Below, piece by piece: positions 1-6,460 of a stretch of DNA of 33,800 nt. Below the pieces are notes generated by a model. It saw nothing but the letters and a program-made list of their open reading frames with translations. It ran no database searches and had not been told where the DNA came from. How positions within the stretch are numbered: position 1 is the first letter of the stretch; every line of letters starts with the position of its first letter. The stretch covers positions 1-33,800 of the forward strand of contig JANPJV010000138.1 in assembly GCA_031425695.1 (NCBI GenBank), written 5' to 3'. Origin of the DNA: JANPJV01 sp031425695. Lineage in GTDB: Bacteria > Pseudomonadota > Gammaproteobacteria > Xanthomonadales > SZUA-5. Made by a program: the position numbers and the translations under genes.

Positions 1-1
1 G

Positions 2-304
2 CTGAGCGGCGCGCTGGTCGGCAAGCCCGCGGCAGTGTTCACCTCCACCAGCAGCCCGCACGGTGGCCAGGAATCGACGCTGCTGAGCATGATGCTGCCG
101 CTGCTTCACCACGGCATGCTGCTGGTCGGCCTGCCCTATACCGAGCCCGCGCTCGCGCGCACCGACGGTGGCGGCGCGCCCTACGGCGCCGGACACCTGG
201 CGCGCACGCACGGCGAAGCGACCCTCACCGGCGACGAGAAATTGCTGGCGCGGGCGCTCGGCCGGCGGGTCGCGGAAATCGCGCGACGGCTGGACCGCCC
301 GTGA
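2..304 (+). CDS. wrbA: NAD(P)H:quinone oxidoreductase WrbA, C-terminal part
   Basis: Only the last 100 residues are in the window; the gene is cut by the left edge. The frame reads LVGKPAAVFTSTSSPHGGQE and then LLHHGMLLVGLPY, which match the FMN-binding loop and the conserved C-terminal core of WrbA, a tetrameric flavodoxin-like quinone reductase of the cytoplasm. The family's role is two-electron reduction of quinones with NAD(P)H, which limits semiquinone formation. The stop codon overlaps the GTG start of the following DUF2069 gene (GTGA overlap), so the two are translationally coupled. This gene pair is a familiar arrangement in gammaproteobacteria. The identification is from motif recognition. 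Confidence 0.92.
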   Translation: MSGALVGKPAAVFTSTSSPHGGQESTLLSMMLPLLHHGMLLVGLPYTEPALARTDGGGAPYGAGHLARTHGEATLTGDEKLLARALGRRVAEIARRLDRP

Positions 305-678
305 TCGGGTCCCCCGCGCATTCTTCGTCGATCAGGATCGGGACACGGCTGTGCCAGCTCGCGCTCACCGGCCTGATCGTGTTGCAGCTCCTGTGGCACG
401 GATGGGCCAACCCGGTTCCAGCCGAAGCTGCTGCCGACCTCAGCCTGGCGCTGCTGCCGCTGCTCCCGATCGCAGCCGCGTGGGCCTTCAAGGGCAAGGG
501 GCCGTGGGTCTACGGCGGTATCGCGGCGCTCATCTATTTCTGCCACGGCGTGATGGAAGCCGTGGTCACGCCGGCGACGCGGGGCTGGTCCGGGACCGAG
601 GTGGCTCTGTGCCTCGTGTATTTCGCAGGTTTGCATTTGCGCACGCGGGGGTTCCGGGCGGCGAAGCGGGAGTCCTGA
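301..678 (+). CDS. DUF2069 family inner-membrane protein
   Basis: 125 residues, starting with GTG inside the wrbA stop (GTGA). Hydrophobic stretches at about residues 17-37, 47-62, 70-90 and 100-112 suggest four membrane segments, connected by short loops with a WHGW motif and a KGKGPWVYGG loop. Size, topology and position directly behind wrbA fit the DUF2069 family. The function is unknown. The coupled start makes co-expression with wrbA likely. The next gene begins 240 nt downstream and belongs to a separate unit. The C-terminus is basic (AAKRES). Confidence 0.85.
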   Translation: MIGSPAHSSSIRIGTRLCQLALTGLIVLQLLWHGWANPVPAEAAADLSLALLPLLPIAAAWAFKGKGPWVYGGIAALIYFCHGVMEAVVTPATRGWSGTEVALCLVYFAGLHLRTRGFRAAKRES

Positions 679-845
679 CCCCTCTCACTTCGCCAACGCC
701 ACGTCTCTCTACTGAGGTAGCGTGGCACTGAGCGCGCGTGAAGTCAGGCAATGCGCCAAGTCGATCGCGCCAGCGCCGCGTCTCGCTGAATTGCGAAAGC
801 CGGGCGTTTCTTGTTCCGTGCCTTCCCGGTTCAATCGAAACGGCT

Positions 846-890
846 CTAATCTGCGGCCATCCGCTCTTCATCTGTGTAATCTGTGGATGG
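846..890 (+). repeat. Interspersed CAGATTNNN-type repeat, copy in the leader of the acyl-CoA dehydrogenase gene
   Basis: Reads TAATCTGCGG, then ATCCGCTCTTC, then ATCTGTGTAATCTGTGGATGG. It matches the copies at 2754-2790, 9141-9187 and elsewhere in the window. The core is a run of ATCTGTG / ATCTGCG units ending in TGTGGAT. It ends 28 nt before the proposed ATG at 919, so it lies in the 5' leader or promoter region of that gene. No other gene is visible in 679-918. Confidence 0.75.
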
Positions 891-918
891 CTTTTGGCTC
901 TCTGCAATGGAGATTCCA

Positions 919-2586
919 ATGAGTTTCACCCAGTCGCCGCCGGAGCTCACCAATCCCTACCTGACCGACCGGGTGCTGCAATCGTGCATGCGTCGCTGCC
1001 TGCCGCACTCACTGTTCGAGCATTTCCACGGCGAAGCCGAGGCGCTCGGAACGCTGATCGCCGATGAGCTCTATCCGCAGCAACTGGCCGAGCGCCTGAT
1101 CGAGCCGCGCCACCAGCCCTTCGATGCCTGGGGCAGGCGCGTGGATCGCATCGACCTGACCCCACTGTGGCAGCGCATGCCGGACATCGCGACGCGATTC
1201 GGGCTGGTCTGGCATGGCTACGACAAATCCAAGGGCGCTCACGCGCGGCTGTTTCAGTTCGGGCTCACCTACCTGTTCTCCGCCGCGAGCGATTTCTACG
1301 CGTGTCCGTTGGCGATGACCGATGGCGCTGCGCGCGCGCTCATCGAATCCGGCAACGAGGCGCTGATCCAGCGCGCAGTGCCGCATTTCATCGCCCGCGA
1401 GGCGGGCGCGCTGTGGACCAGCGGGCAGTGGATGACCGAGACCACCGGTGGCTCGGACGTGAGCGGCACCGAGACCCGCGCGGTACGCGATGGCGACGGG
1501 CAGTGGCGGGTCTACGGGCGCAAATGGTTCACCTCGGCGGTCACCTCGGAGGCGGCGTTGCTGCTGGCGCGGCCCGACGGCAATCCCGCTGGCACCGAGG
1601 GACTCGCACTTTTCTATCTGGAGCCGCGCGACCGTGGCGGGCGCCTGCAGCACATCGTCGTCGACCGCCTGAAGGACAAGCTCGGCAGCCGCAAACTGCC
1701 GACCGCGGAGCTCACCCTCGATGGTGCGCCCGCGACATTGGTCGGCGAAGCGCGCCGCGGCGTGCGCGGCATTGCGCCAGTGCTCAATCAGACGCGCGTC
1801 TGGAATGCGCTGGCGGCCTTGAGCTATTTCCGCCGCGGCCTGCAGCTGCTGCGCGACTACGCCGGCCGTCGTCGCGTTTTCGGACAGTTGCTGCGCGACC
1901 AGCCCTTGCACCAGGAGACCTTTGCCGGCCTGCAGGCGGAGTTCGAGGCCGGGCTGCACCTGGCCCTGTACGTCGCCGAGTTGCTCGGCAAGGCCGAGCA
2001 CGGCCTGCTCGATGATCGCCATCGCCTGCTGCTGCGCCTGCTGGTCCCCATCACCAAGCTCATGACCGCCAAGCAGAGCGTCGCCGGTGTCAGCGAGATC
2101 GTCGAGTGCTTCGGCGGCGCCGGCTATATCGAGGACACCGGACTGCCAGCCTTGCTGCGTGATGTGCAGGTCTTTTCGATCTGGGAAGGCACCACCGATG
2201 TGCTCGCGCTCGACGCCGGCAAGGTGCTCGGATCGGATGGTGCCTGGACTGCCGCGCACGCCGCACTGGTTGCCTTGATCGCGCAGGCAGGGCCGGAAGC
2301 CGAGGGCCTGTCGAGCCTCGTGCTGACCCATTTCAAGGTCGCCCAGCTCGCCCATGACAGCGACCATCGCGCTTTGATCGAAGCCCAGTCCCGCGGCGTC
2401 GCCATGACCCTCGGCCGCTGCTTCGCCCTGGCGGTGCTGCTGCGCCACGCCGCCTGGTCCGAACGCGCCGAGGGCGACATCCGCCCGTTTGCCGCCGCCC
2501 GCCGTTTCGCCGCCCACGGCCTCGACCGCATCAACCCCGCGGCGCTCGACGATTCGCGCCGGCTCGCGACCGATGAGCTGGACTAG
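919..2586 (+). CDS. Acyl-CoA dehydrogenase family protein, AidB-like
   Basis: 555 residues from the ATG at 919, which has GGAG six bases upstream; an in-frame ATG at 907 or 883 is possible but lengthens the protein into the leader. The order is that of AidB/ACAD11-type acyl-CoA dehydrogenases: an N-terminal helical region, the flavin-side motif MTETTGGSDVSGTETR, the RKWFTSAVTSEAALLLARP beta domain, LGSRKLPTAEL, and the C-terminal helical domain ECFGGAGYIEDTGLP followed by WEGTTDVL. Glu423 in WEGT is at the position of the usual catalytic base of acyl-CoA dehydrogenases, and the GGSDV motif is typical of the AidB branch. A flavin-dependent acyl-CoA oxidation is therefore plausible, but AidB itself is better known as an alkylation-response protein, so the substrate is open. 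It is a single gene, followed by a repeat-rich intergenic region. Confidence 0.85.
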   Translation: MSFTQSPPELTNPYLTDRVLQSCMRRCLPHSLFEHFHGEAEALGTLIADELYPQQLAERLIEPRHQPFDAWGRRVDRIDLTPLWQRMPDIATRFGLVWHGYDKSKGAHARLFQFGLTYLFSAASDFYACPLAMTDGAARALIESGNEALIQRAVPHFIAREAGALWTSGQWMTETTGGSDVSGTETRAVRDGDGQWRVYGRKWFTSAVTSEAALLLARPDGNPAGTEGLALFYLEPRDRGGRLQHIVVDRLKDKLGSRKLPTAELTLDGAPATLVGEARRGVRGIAPVLNQTRVWNALAALSYFRRGLQLLRDYAGRRRVFGQLLRDQPLHQETFAGLQAEFEAGLHLALYVAELLGKAEHGLLDDRHRLLLRLLVPITKLMTAKQSVAGVSEIVECFGGAGYIEDTGLPALLRDVQVFSIWEGTTDVLALDAGKVLGSDGAWTAAHAALVALIAQAGPEAEGLSSLVLTHFKVAQLAHDSDHRALIEAQSRGVAMTLGRCFALAVLLRHAAWSERAEGDIRPFAAARRFAAHGLDRINPAALDDSRRLATDELD

Positions 2587-2611
2587 CCACAACGGGGCTT
2601 GGTCGCGGACC

Positions 2612-2671
2612 GGGATGACGCAGATGAAAGAAGAAGCGGAGAGCCTATCCACAGATGACATGGATGAAAGC
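2612..2671 (+). repeat. Interspersed 60-bp repeat, inverted relative to 16208-16268
   Basis: The 60 bases here are the reverse complement of 16208-16268, with about four differences in 61 aligned positions including one gap. They also share the same block order with 15988-16043: GGGATGACGCAGAT, then GAAGAAGCGGAGAG, then CTATCCACAGATGACA. It starts 25 nt after the acyl-CoA dehydrogenase stop, and a reversed relative follows at 2754-2790, so the two can pair across a spacer of about 80 nt. Confidence 0.85.
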
Positions 2672-2753
2672 AAAGCTATTTCGACCGCGGATTCCGAGGA
2701 TTGATGACCGGTAGCTCGTGGCGAACATTCCCGCCGAATAGCTCTCATCAGCT

Positions 2754-2790
2754 CATATCCGCTCTTTTTATCTGTGTCATCTGTGGATGG
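2754..2790 (+). repeat. Interspersed CAGATTNNN-type repeat, copy in the leader of the asparaginase-like gene
   Basis: ATATCCGCTC, four further T, then ATCTGTGTCATCTGTGGATGG. It is nearly the same as the copy at 861-890, and like that one ends shortly before a Shine-Dalgarno sequence and start codon (ATG at 2826, 35 nt away). It is the reverse-oriented partner of 2612-2671. Confidence 0.75.
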
Positions 2791-2825
2791 CTCTACGCTT
2801 GGGCTCTTACTTCAAAGGAACCGAC

Positions 2826-3311
2826 ATGCAGCATCTGACCATCGTCACTACGGGCGGTACGATCGACAAGATCTACTTCGATGACTTGTCGACGTTCCAG
2901 GTGGGGGCGCCGGAGATCGGGAGGATCCTCGCGGCGTTCAATGTCGGCTTCGAGTTCGAAGTGATCCCGTTGATGCGCAAGGACAGCCTGCATATCGACG
3001 ACACCGATCGCGAGCTTATCTGCCGGACCATCGAGGCGCAGCCGCATCGGCATGTGCTGGTCACCCACGGCACCGACAGCATGGTCGACACCGCGCGCGT
3101 GCTCGCGCGAATTGCCGACAAGACCATCGTGCTCACCGGCGCGCTCAATCCCGCGCGCTTCCAGAGCTCGGACGCGGTCTTCAACATTGGCTGTGCGATC
3201 GGCGCCGTGCAGACCCTGCCACCCGGCGTCTACATCGCCATGAGCGGTCGCGTCTGGGACCCTTTCAAAGTCCGCAAGAACCGCGACGCCAATCGCTTCG
3301 AGGCTGGGTGA
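2826..3311 (+). CDS. Asparaginase-type single-domain protein
   Basis: 161 residues from the ATG at 2826, preceded by AAAGGA at 2814-2819; the longer reading frame from 2787 would run through the repeat leader. The protein has the N-terminal asparaginase motifs: TTGGTIDK (first catalytic Thr loop, residues about 8-15) and THGTDSM (second Thr-Asp motif, about 80-86), then LTGALNPARFQSSDAVFNIG. Classical type I/II asparaginases are about 330 residues with a second C-terminal domain; this one ends after the first domain, as do other short asparaginase-domain proteins of proteobacteria. L-asparagine hydrolysis is possible because both Thr motifs are present, but the missing domain normally completes the active site, so the activity is uncertain. 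The cloverleaf repeat begins 10 nt after the stop. Confidence 0.85.
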   Translation: MQHLTIVTTGGTIDKIYFDDLSTFQVGAPEIGRILAAFNVGFEFEVIPLMRKDSLHIDDTDRELICRTIEAQPHRHVLVTHGTDSMVDTARVLARIADKTIVLTGALNPARFQSSDAVFNIGCAIGAVQTLPPGVYIAMSGRVWDPFKVRKNRDANRFEAG

Positions 3312-3321
3312 CCCAGCTTTC

Positions 3322-3407
3322 GTAGGTCATGTTGCTCGCGCAGCGAGCTACTTGACGATCGGCGAGACCCTGTCAAGTAGTCCGCTTTCGCGGACAACAT
3401 GACCTAC
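3322..3407. repeat. Four-way (cloverleaf) inverted repeat, REP-like
   Basis: The outer arms GTAGGTCATGTTG (3322-3334) and CAACATGACCTAC (3395-3407) are perfect complements. Between them lie three contiguous stems with no unpaired base at the junction: CTCGC-GCA-GCGAG (3335-3347), CTACTTGAC...GTCAAGTAG (3348-3356 with 3372-3380) and TCCGC-TTTC-GCGGA (3381-3394). The 86 bases can therefore fold completely into a cloverleaf or a cruciform with side arms. It lies between two convergent genes, 10 nt behind the asparaginase-like stop. This looks like a composite REP/BIME element of the type mobilised by RAYT transposases; no such transposase is in the window. Confidence 0.85.
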
Positions 3408-3428
3408 AGGAGCTTGCATCGGCAGCCC

Positions 3429-3458
3429 AAAAAAACCCCGGCCAGGCCGGGGTTTTTT
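3429..3458. terminator. Bidirectional intrinsic terminator
   Basis: An A-tract, CCCCGGCC, a single A, GGCCGGGG and TTTTTT form a strong GC stem flanked by A and T tracts. It serves the asparaginase-like gene on the plus strand and the protease gene on the minus strand, whose stop is 21 nt away. Confidence 0.9.
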
Positions 3459-3478
3459 GTCTTGCACAGCGCAATCGA

Positions 3479-5254
3479 TCAGAACTGCAGGCTCCACTTG
3501 TCGATGCGGCCGACGTCGCCGGCGGCGTTGTCGTTGACGCGCAGGCGCCAGGTGCCTTGGGCCAGTTCACTGGAGGCGTTGACGGTGTAGGTGGCGATGA
3601 TGTTGTCGGTGGTGCTGCCGGTACGGTTGTGCAGGATGTAGACCGTACCGTCGGGTGCGACCAGGTCAACTTTCAGGTCACCCTGGTAGGTGTGGTAGAT
3701 GGTCACGCCGACGCGCAGGGTGCTGGGTGCGTTGCCGCTTCGCACGACAGCGATCGGGCTCTCGACGGTGGCGTTGTCGCTGATCGTGTAGTCGGTCGTG
3801 TTCTCGAAGAAGCTGGTACCGCCACCGGCTGCCGCGACTGCTGCGGCGGCGTTGGTGATGCCGGTACCGCACTGTGAGCAGCTTGCCGGGAAGGCGCGGA
3901 CGTTCGCCTTCAGCAGGGTTTCCAGCGCGGCCGGAGTCTGTGCGGCGCGGCTCATCACCAGTGCGGCGACGCCGGCTACATGCGGGGTAGCCATCGAGGT
4001 GCCCTGGAACCAGGCGTAGCCTTGCGACGCCGGCGTGGTCGTGCCGGTGTTCAAGGTCGACAGGATGCCGTTGGTCGAGCCGGTGGTGACATCGCCGCCC
4101 GGGGCAGCGAGGTCGACATTGGCGCCGAAGTTGGAGTAGTAGGCCTTGCCGCCGAGCCGATTGGTCGCTGCGACAGTGATCACGCTGGCGCAGTTTGCGG
4201 GCGTGGCCCCGGACGCATTGATGTTTTCGTTGCCGGCCGCGACGATGACTGCAGTGCCACGGCCGACAGCGCCATTGATCGCAGTCTGGTAGGTGCTTGG
4301 GCAGGTGGAGCTCAGGCCGCCCAGGCTCATGTTGATGATCTTGGCCGGCGTCGCATTGGCCGGAACACCACTGACGGAACCGCCGGAAGCCCAGGTGATC
4401 GCGTCGGCGATGTCCGAGAGGCTGCCGCCGCAGACCGCGAGCACGCGCACCGGCTGCACCTTCGCGTTGAAGGCAACACCAGCGACGCCGCTGGCGTTGT
4501 TGGTGACCGCTGCAATCGTGCCGGCGACATGGGTGCCGTGCCAGCTGGAATTGCGGGCGGGCGTGTTGGCCTTGCATTGATTCGCCGCGGTCCAGTCACC
4601 CTGGTCCGCCGGGTTGGAATCACGGCCATTGCCGTCGCGTGCGGCCGTGGCACTGCTGACGAAATCGTAGCCGGCGATGACGTTGGCATTGAGATCGGTG
4701 TGGCTGGTGATGCCGGTGTCGAGCACCGCAACCGTTACCCCGGTTCCAGTCGCCGTGTCCCAGGCGGTCGACACATTCGCGCCAGCGGTGGCTTCGAAAT
4801 AATGCCATTGCTGCGAGTACGAACTGTCGTTGGGCGTGAGGTAGGCCTCCATGCGCTGGTCGACTTCGACATAGGCCACGTTCGGATCCGCGGCGAGCGC
4901 CTTCATCACTTGCAGCACGCGGGCATCGGCGAGTGGCTTGGACAACTTGATCAGTTGCCCGCCCGTCGACAAGGTGCGTTCCAGGAACATCTGCTCGCCG
5001 ACCGCCCGTCCAACTGAGTCAAGATGGGCTGCCACCGCCGCGAGATCCCCGTTGCCGCGTGCATCGCCACTCTTGTAACCGACGATCAGGGCGTCGTAGT
5101 CATAAGGATCGGCAAGCGCGGCGCTGTTGACATTCGCGTCGGTCGAACCCGAATCGCGAACTCCTCCCCCAAGGCTCTGTGCGCCTGCTGGTGCGGCCGC
5201 CATCAAGGCGCCCAGCACTGCCCATCCCAACATCGACCTGCCACGAATCGTCAT
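3479..5254 (-). CDS. Secreted subtilisin-like (S8) serine protease with C-terminal P-like domain
   Basis: 591 residues. A signal peptide (basic start MTIRGR, hydrophobic core, cleavage near APAGAQ at 26) is followed by an I9-like propeptide (about 50-135) and the catalytic domain. The triad is clear: Asp179 in VAVLDTGI, His239 in HGTHVAGT, Ser420 in GTSMATPHVAG; the oxyanion-hole Asn is Asn342 in AAGNEN. Residues from about 480 to the end (VVRSGNAPSTLRVGVTIYHT, then GDLKVDLVAPDG and GTWRLRVND) match the proprotein convertase P domain, often found at the C-terminus of exported S8 proteases in Xanthomonadales and Vibrio-like bacteria and sometimes removed on maturation. It is expected to act outside the cell. 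Met8 is a possible alternative start, but the basic residues before it suit a signal peptide. It is transcribed alone. Confidence 0.95.
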   Translation of the reverse strand: MTIRGRSMLGWAVLGALMAAAPAGAQSLGGGVRDSGSTDANVNSAALADPYDYDALIVGYKSGDARGNGDLAAVAAHLDSVGRAVGEQMFLERTLSTGGQLIKLSKPLADARVLQVMKALAADPNVAYVEVDQRMEAYLTPNDSSYSQQWHYFEATAGANVSTAWDTATGTGVTVAVLDTGITSHTDLNANVIAGYDFVSSATAARDGNGRDSNPADQGDWTAANQCKANTPARNSSWHGTHVAGTIAAVTNNASGVAGVAFNAKVQPVRVLAVCGGSLSDIADAITWASGGSVSGVPANATPAKIINMSLGGLSSTCPSTYQTAINGAVGRGTAVIVAAGNENINASGATPANCASVITVAATNRLGGKAYYSNFGANVDLAAPGGDVTTGSTNGILSTLNTGTTTPASQGYAWFQGTSMATPHVAGVAALVMSRAAQTPAALETLLKANVRAFPASCSQCGTGITNAAAAVAAAGGGTSFFENTTDYTISDNATVESPIAVVRSGNAPSTLRVGVTIYHTYQGDLKVDLVAPDGTVYILHNRTGSTTDNIIATYTVNASSELAQGTWRLRVNDNAAGDVGRIDKWSLQF

Positions 5255-5377
5255 CTCGCTACCCCCCCCAGTTGGATCTAGCTGCTGAAGCGCTTGCGCG
5301 CCGCGTAAGCCTGCCTTTCGGTTCTGGCGGGTTCGGCGCCTCCCCAGGCGCGAACCCGAACCGCGGCGAGCGAGCGC

Positions 5378-5406
5378 ACCTTAGTGAGCAAGCTCTAATG
5401 TATCAA
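5378..5406 (-). promoter_or_regulatory. Candidate sigma-70 promoter for the S8 protease
   Basis: On the minus strand TTGATA (5406-5401) is followed by a 17-nt spacer and TAAGGT (5383-5378). The -35 box is close to consensus and the -10 box is weak. It would give a leader of about 115 nt before the start at 5254. It rests on sequence match alone. Confidence 0.3.
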
Positions 5407-5756
5407 TAGGGTCACAATGTGCCGCAAATGGGAACCCTGCTGCGTTGCAGCACTCGGCGTCAGCAAGCTTCGTTCGACATGCGGGACGGGAGGCCGCGGG
5501 GAAGTGCAAGGCCCAGGCGGGCCGTGAACATGATGCTCACCAGCGGGAAGATTTATCCGGCGTTGATGTCTTCAGGGCGAATCGATCACTTGCTGCACGG
5601 CAGCAAATTTGATCAGCGTAATGTCATAACCATAGGACATTGTGGACGCCGAACTCCGTCCCTGACGCAAGTCTCGCGGCGTCGGATCTTCAAAAAACGA
5701 ATCCCTCGCAAAGTCGAGCACCTGCCGAAAACCGAAAACCGGGAACCAGCTCTCCG
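5407..5756. other. Noncoding stretch between the protease and the small membrane protein gene
   Basis: No convincing gene on either strand. The two open frames across it (plus 5419-5925, minus 5572-5859) have no recognisable domains and overlap the better-supported gene at 5757-6203. Around 5728-5750 the sequence contains CCGAAAACCGAAAACCGGGA, a short tandem of GAAAACC units resembling the other short-unit interspersed repeats of this window. Confidence 0.5.
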
Positions 5757-6203
5757 CTACCGGTGCCGCGTCTGCCTCACTAGATGTATGTTCTTGGGGC
5801 GGCGCAACCAGGCGATCAAGAAAATCACGAAAAAGACCGGCAAGAGACGATGCTGCCATTGCATCCGCGATTGCTGCGAGCTCTGCGAGTCTCCGAAGAA
5901 CACGGCGACGGCTGCAGGCGGGTAGCCGGCGATGCGTTCCACCAGCGGCGCCGCTGCCATCTCAGCGGTCTCGTTTCCGGTCGTGGGTAGCACTTTGCGC
6001 AGCGCATCGCCGATCAGCAGCCAGGTCGCAACGATGGGCGCGTCATCGCTCACCGCTGCGCGAAAGTGCTTGCCGACCTTGGCGTGGTCGCCGAGCGCGG
6101 CGAACGTGAAGGCGTTGGCGAGGAGGAGATAAATCAAGATGGTCGCAGTGGCGATGACCGGCATGAAGCGAAATGGTCCATTCGAAAAGCTGGTCTGAGC
6201 CAC
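5757..6203 (-). CDS. Hypothetical membrane protein with two TM segments
   Basis: 148 residues from a GTG at 6203, with GAGGAG nine bases upstream on the minus strand, which supports this start. A hydrophobic segment near the N-terminus (FMPVIATATILIYLLLANAF, about 13-35) and one near the C-terminus (LLPVFFVIFLIAWL, about 120-134, followed by RRPK) enclose a region of about 85 residues with conserved-looking ALGDHAKVGKHFRAAVSDDA. The positive charges after the second helix suggest that both termini are cytoplasmic and the middle part periplasmic. I do not recognise the family. It lies between two unrelated genes and appears to be transcribed alone. Confidence 0.6.
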   Translation of the reverse strand: MAQTSFSNGPFRFMPVIATATILIYLLLANAFTFAALGDHAKVGKHFRAAVSDDAPIVATWLLIGDALRKVLPTTGNETAEMAAAPLVERIAGYPPAAVAVFFGDSQSSQQSRMQWQHRLLPVFFVIFLIAWLRRPKNIHLVRQTRHR

Positions 6204-6460
6204 GGTAGCGATCTCCTCGTTGAGTCCCGCGTGAGGCTAGCAGGCTGACTGATCTCGTTTCGCAGACCATCGCACAGGATGCGGGTTTCGGTGTCGGTGT
6301 CGGACGAGCAGTCGTTCCGCGACAACCGGCTTGCGGTCGTCCGAAATCGCAACCAACAACCGAAACCCTTCTCGCTGTTGGCAGCTTTGACCGCGCTCAC
6401 ACTTGGGCTTGCGATAAACGGTCACAATATGCAAACCAGGGGTGGTGGGAGTGTGGTTGG

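Noticed and set aside
1009..2748. Long antisense open frames (minus 1009-2748, minus 7466-8983, plus 10471-12219, minus 19775-21820, minus 31481-32971)
   Set aside because: They are high-GC shadows of well-identified genes on the other strand; translations are Arg/Gln/Ala-rich without domains.
5572..5859. 95-residue minus-strand frame
   Set aside because: It overlaps the better-supported membrane protein gene by about 100 bases, has no ribosome site and no domain.
5419..5925. 168-residue plus-strand frame
   Set aside because: Composition is arginine-rich and irregular, there are no recognisable motifs, and it lies antisense to the membrane protein gene.
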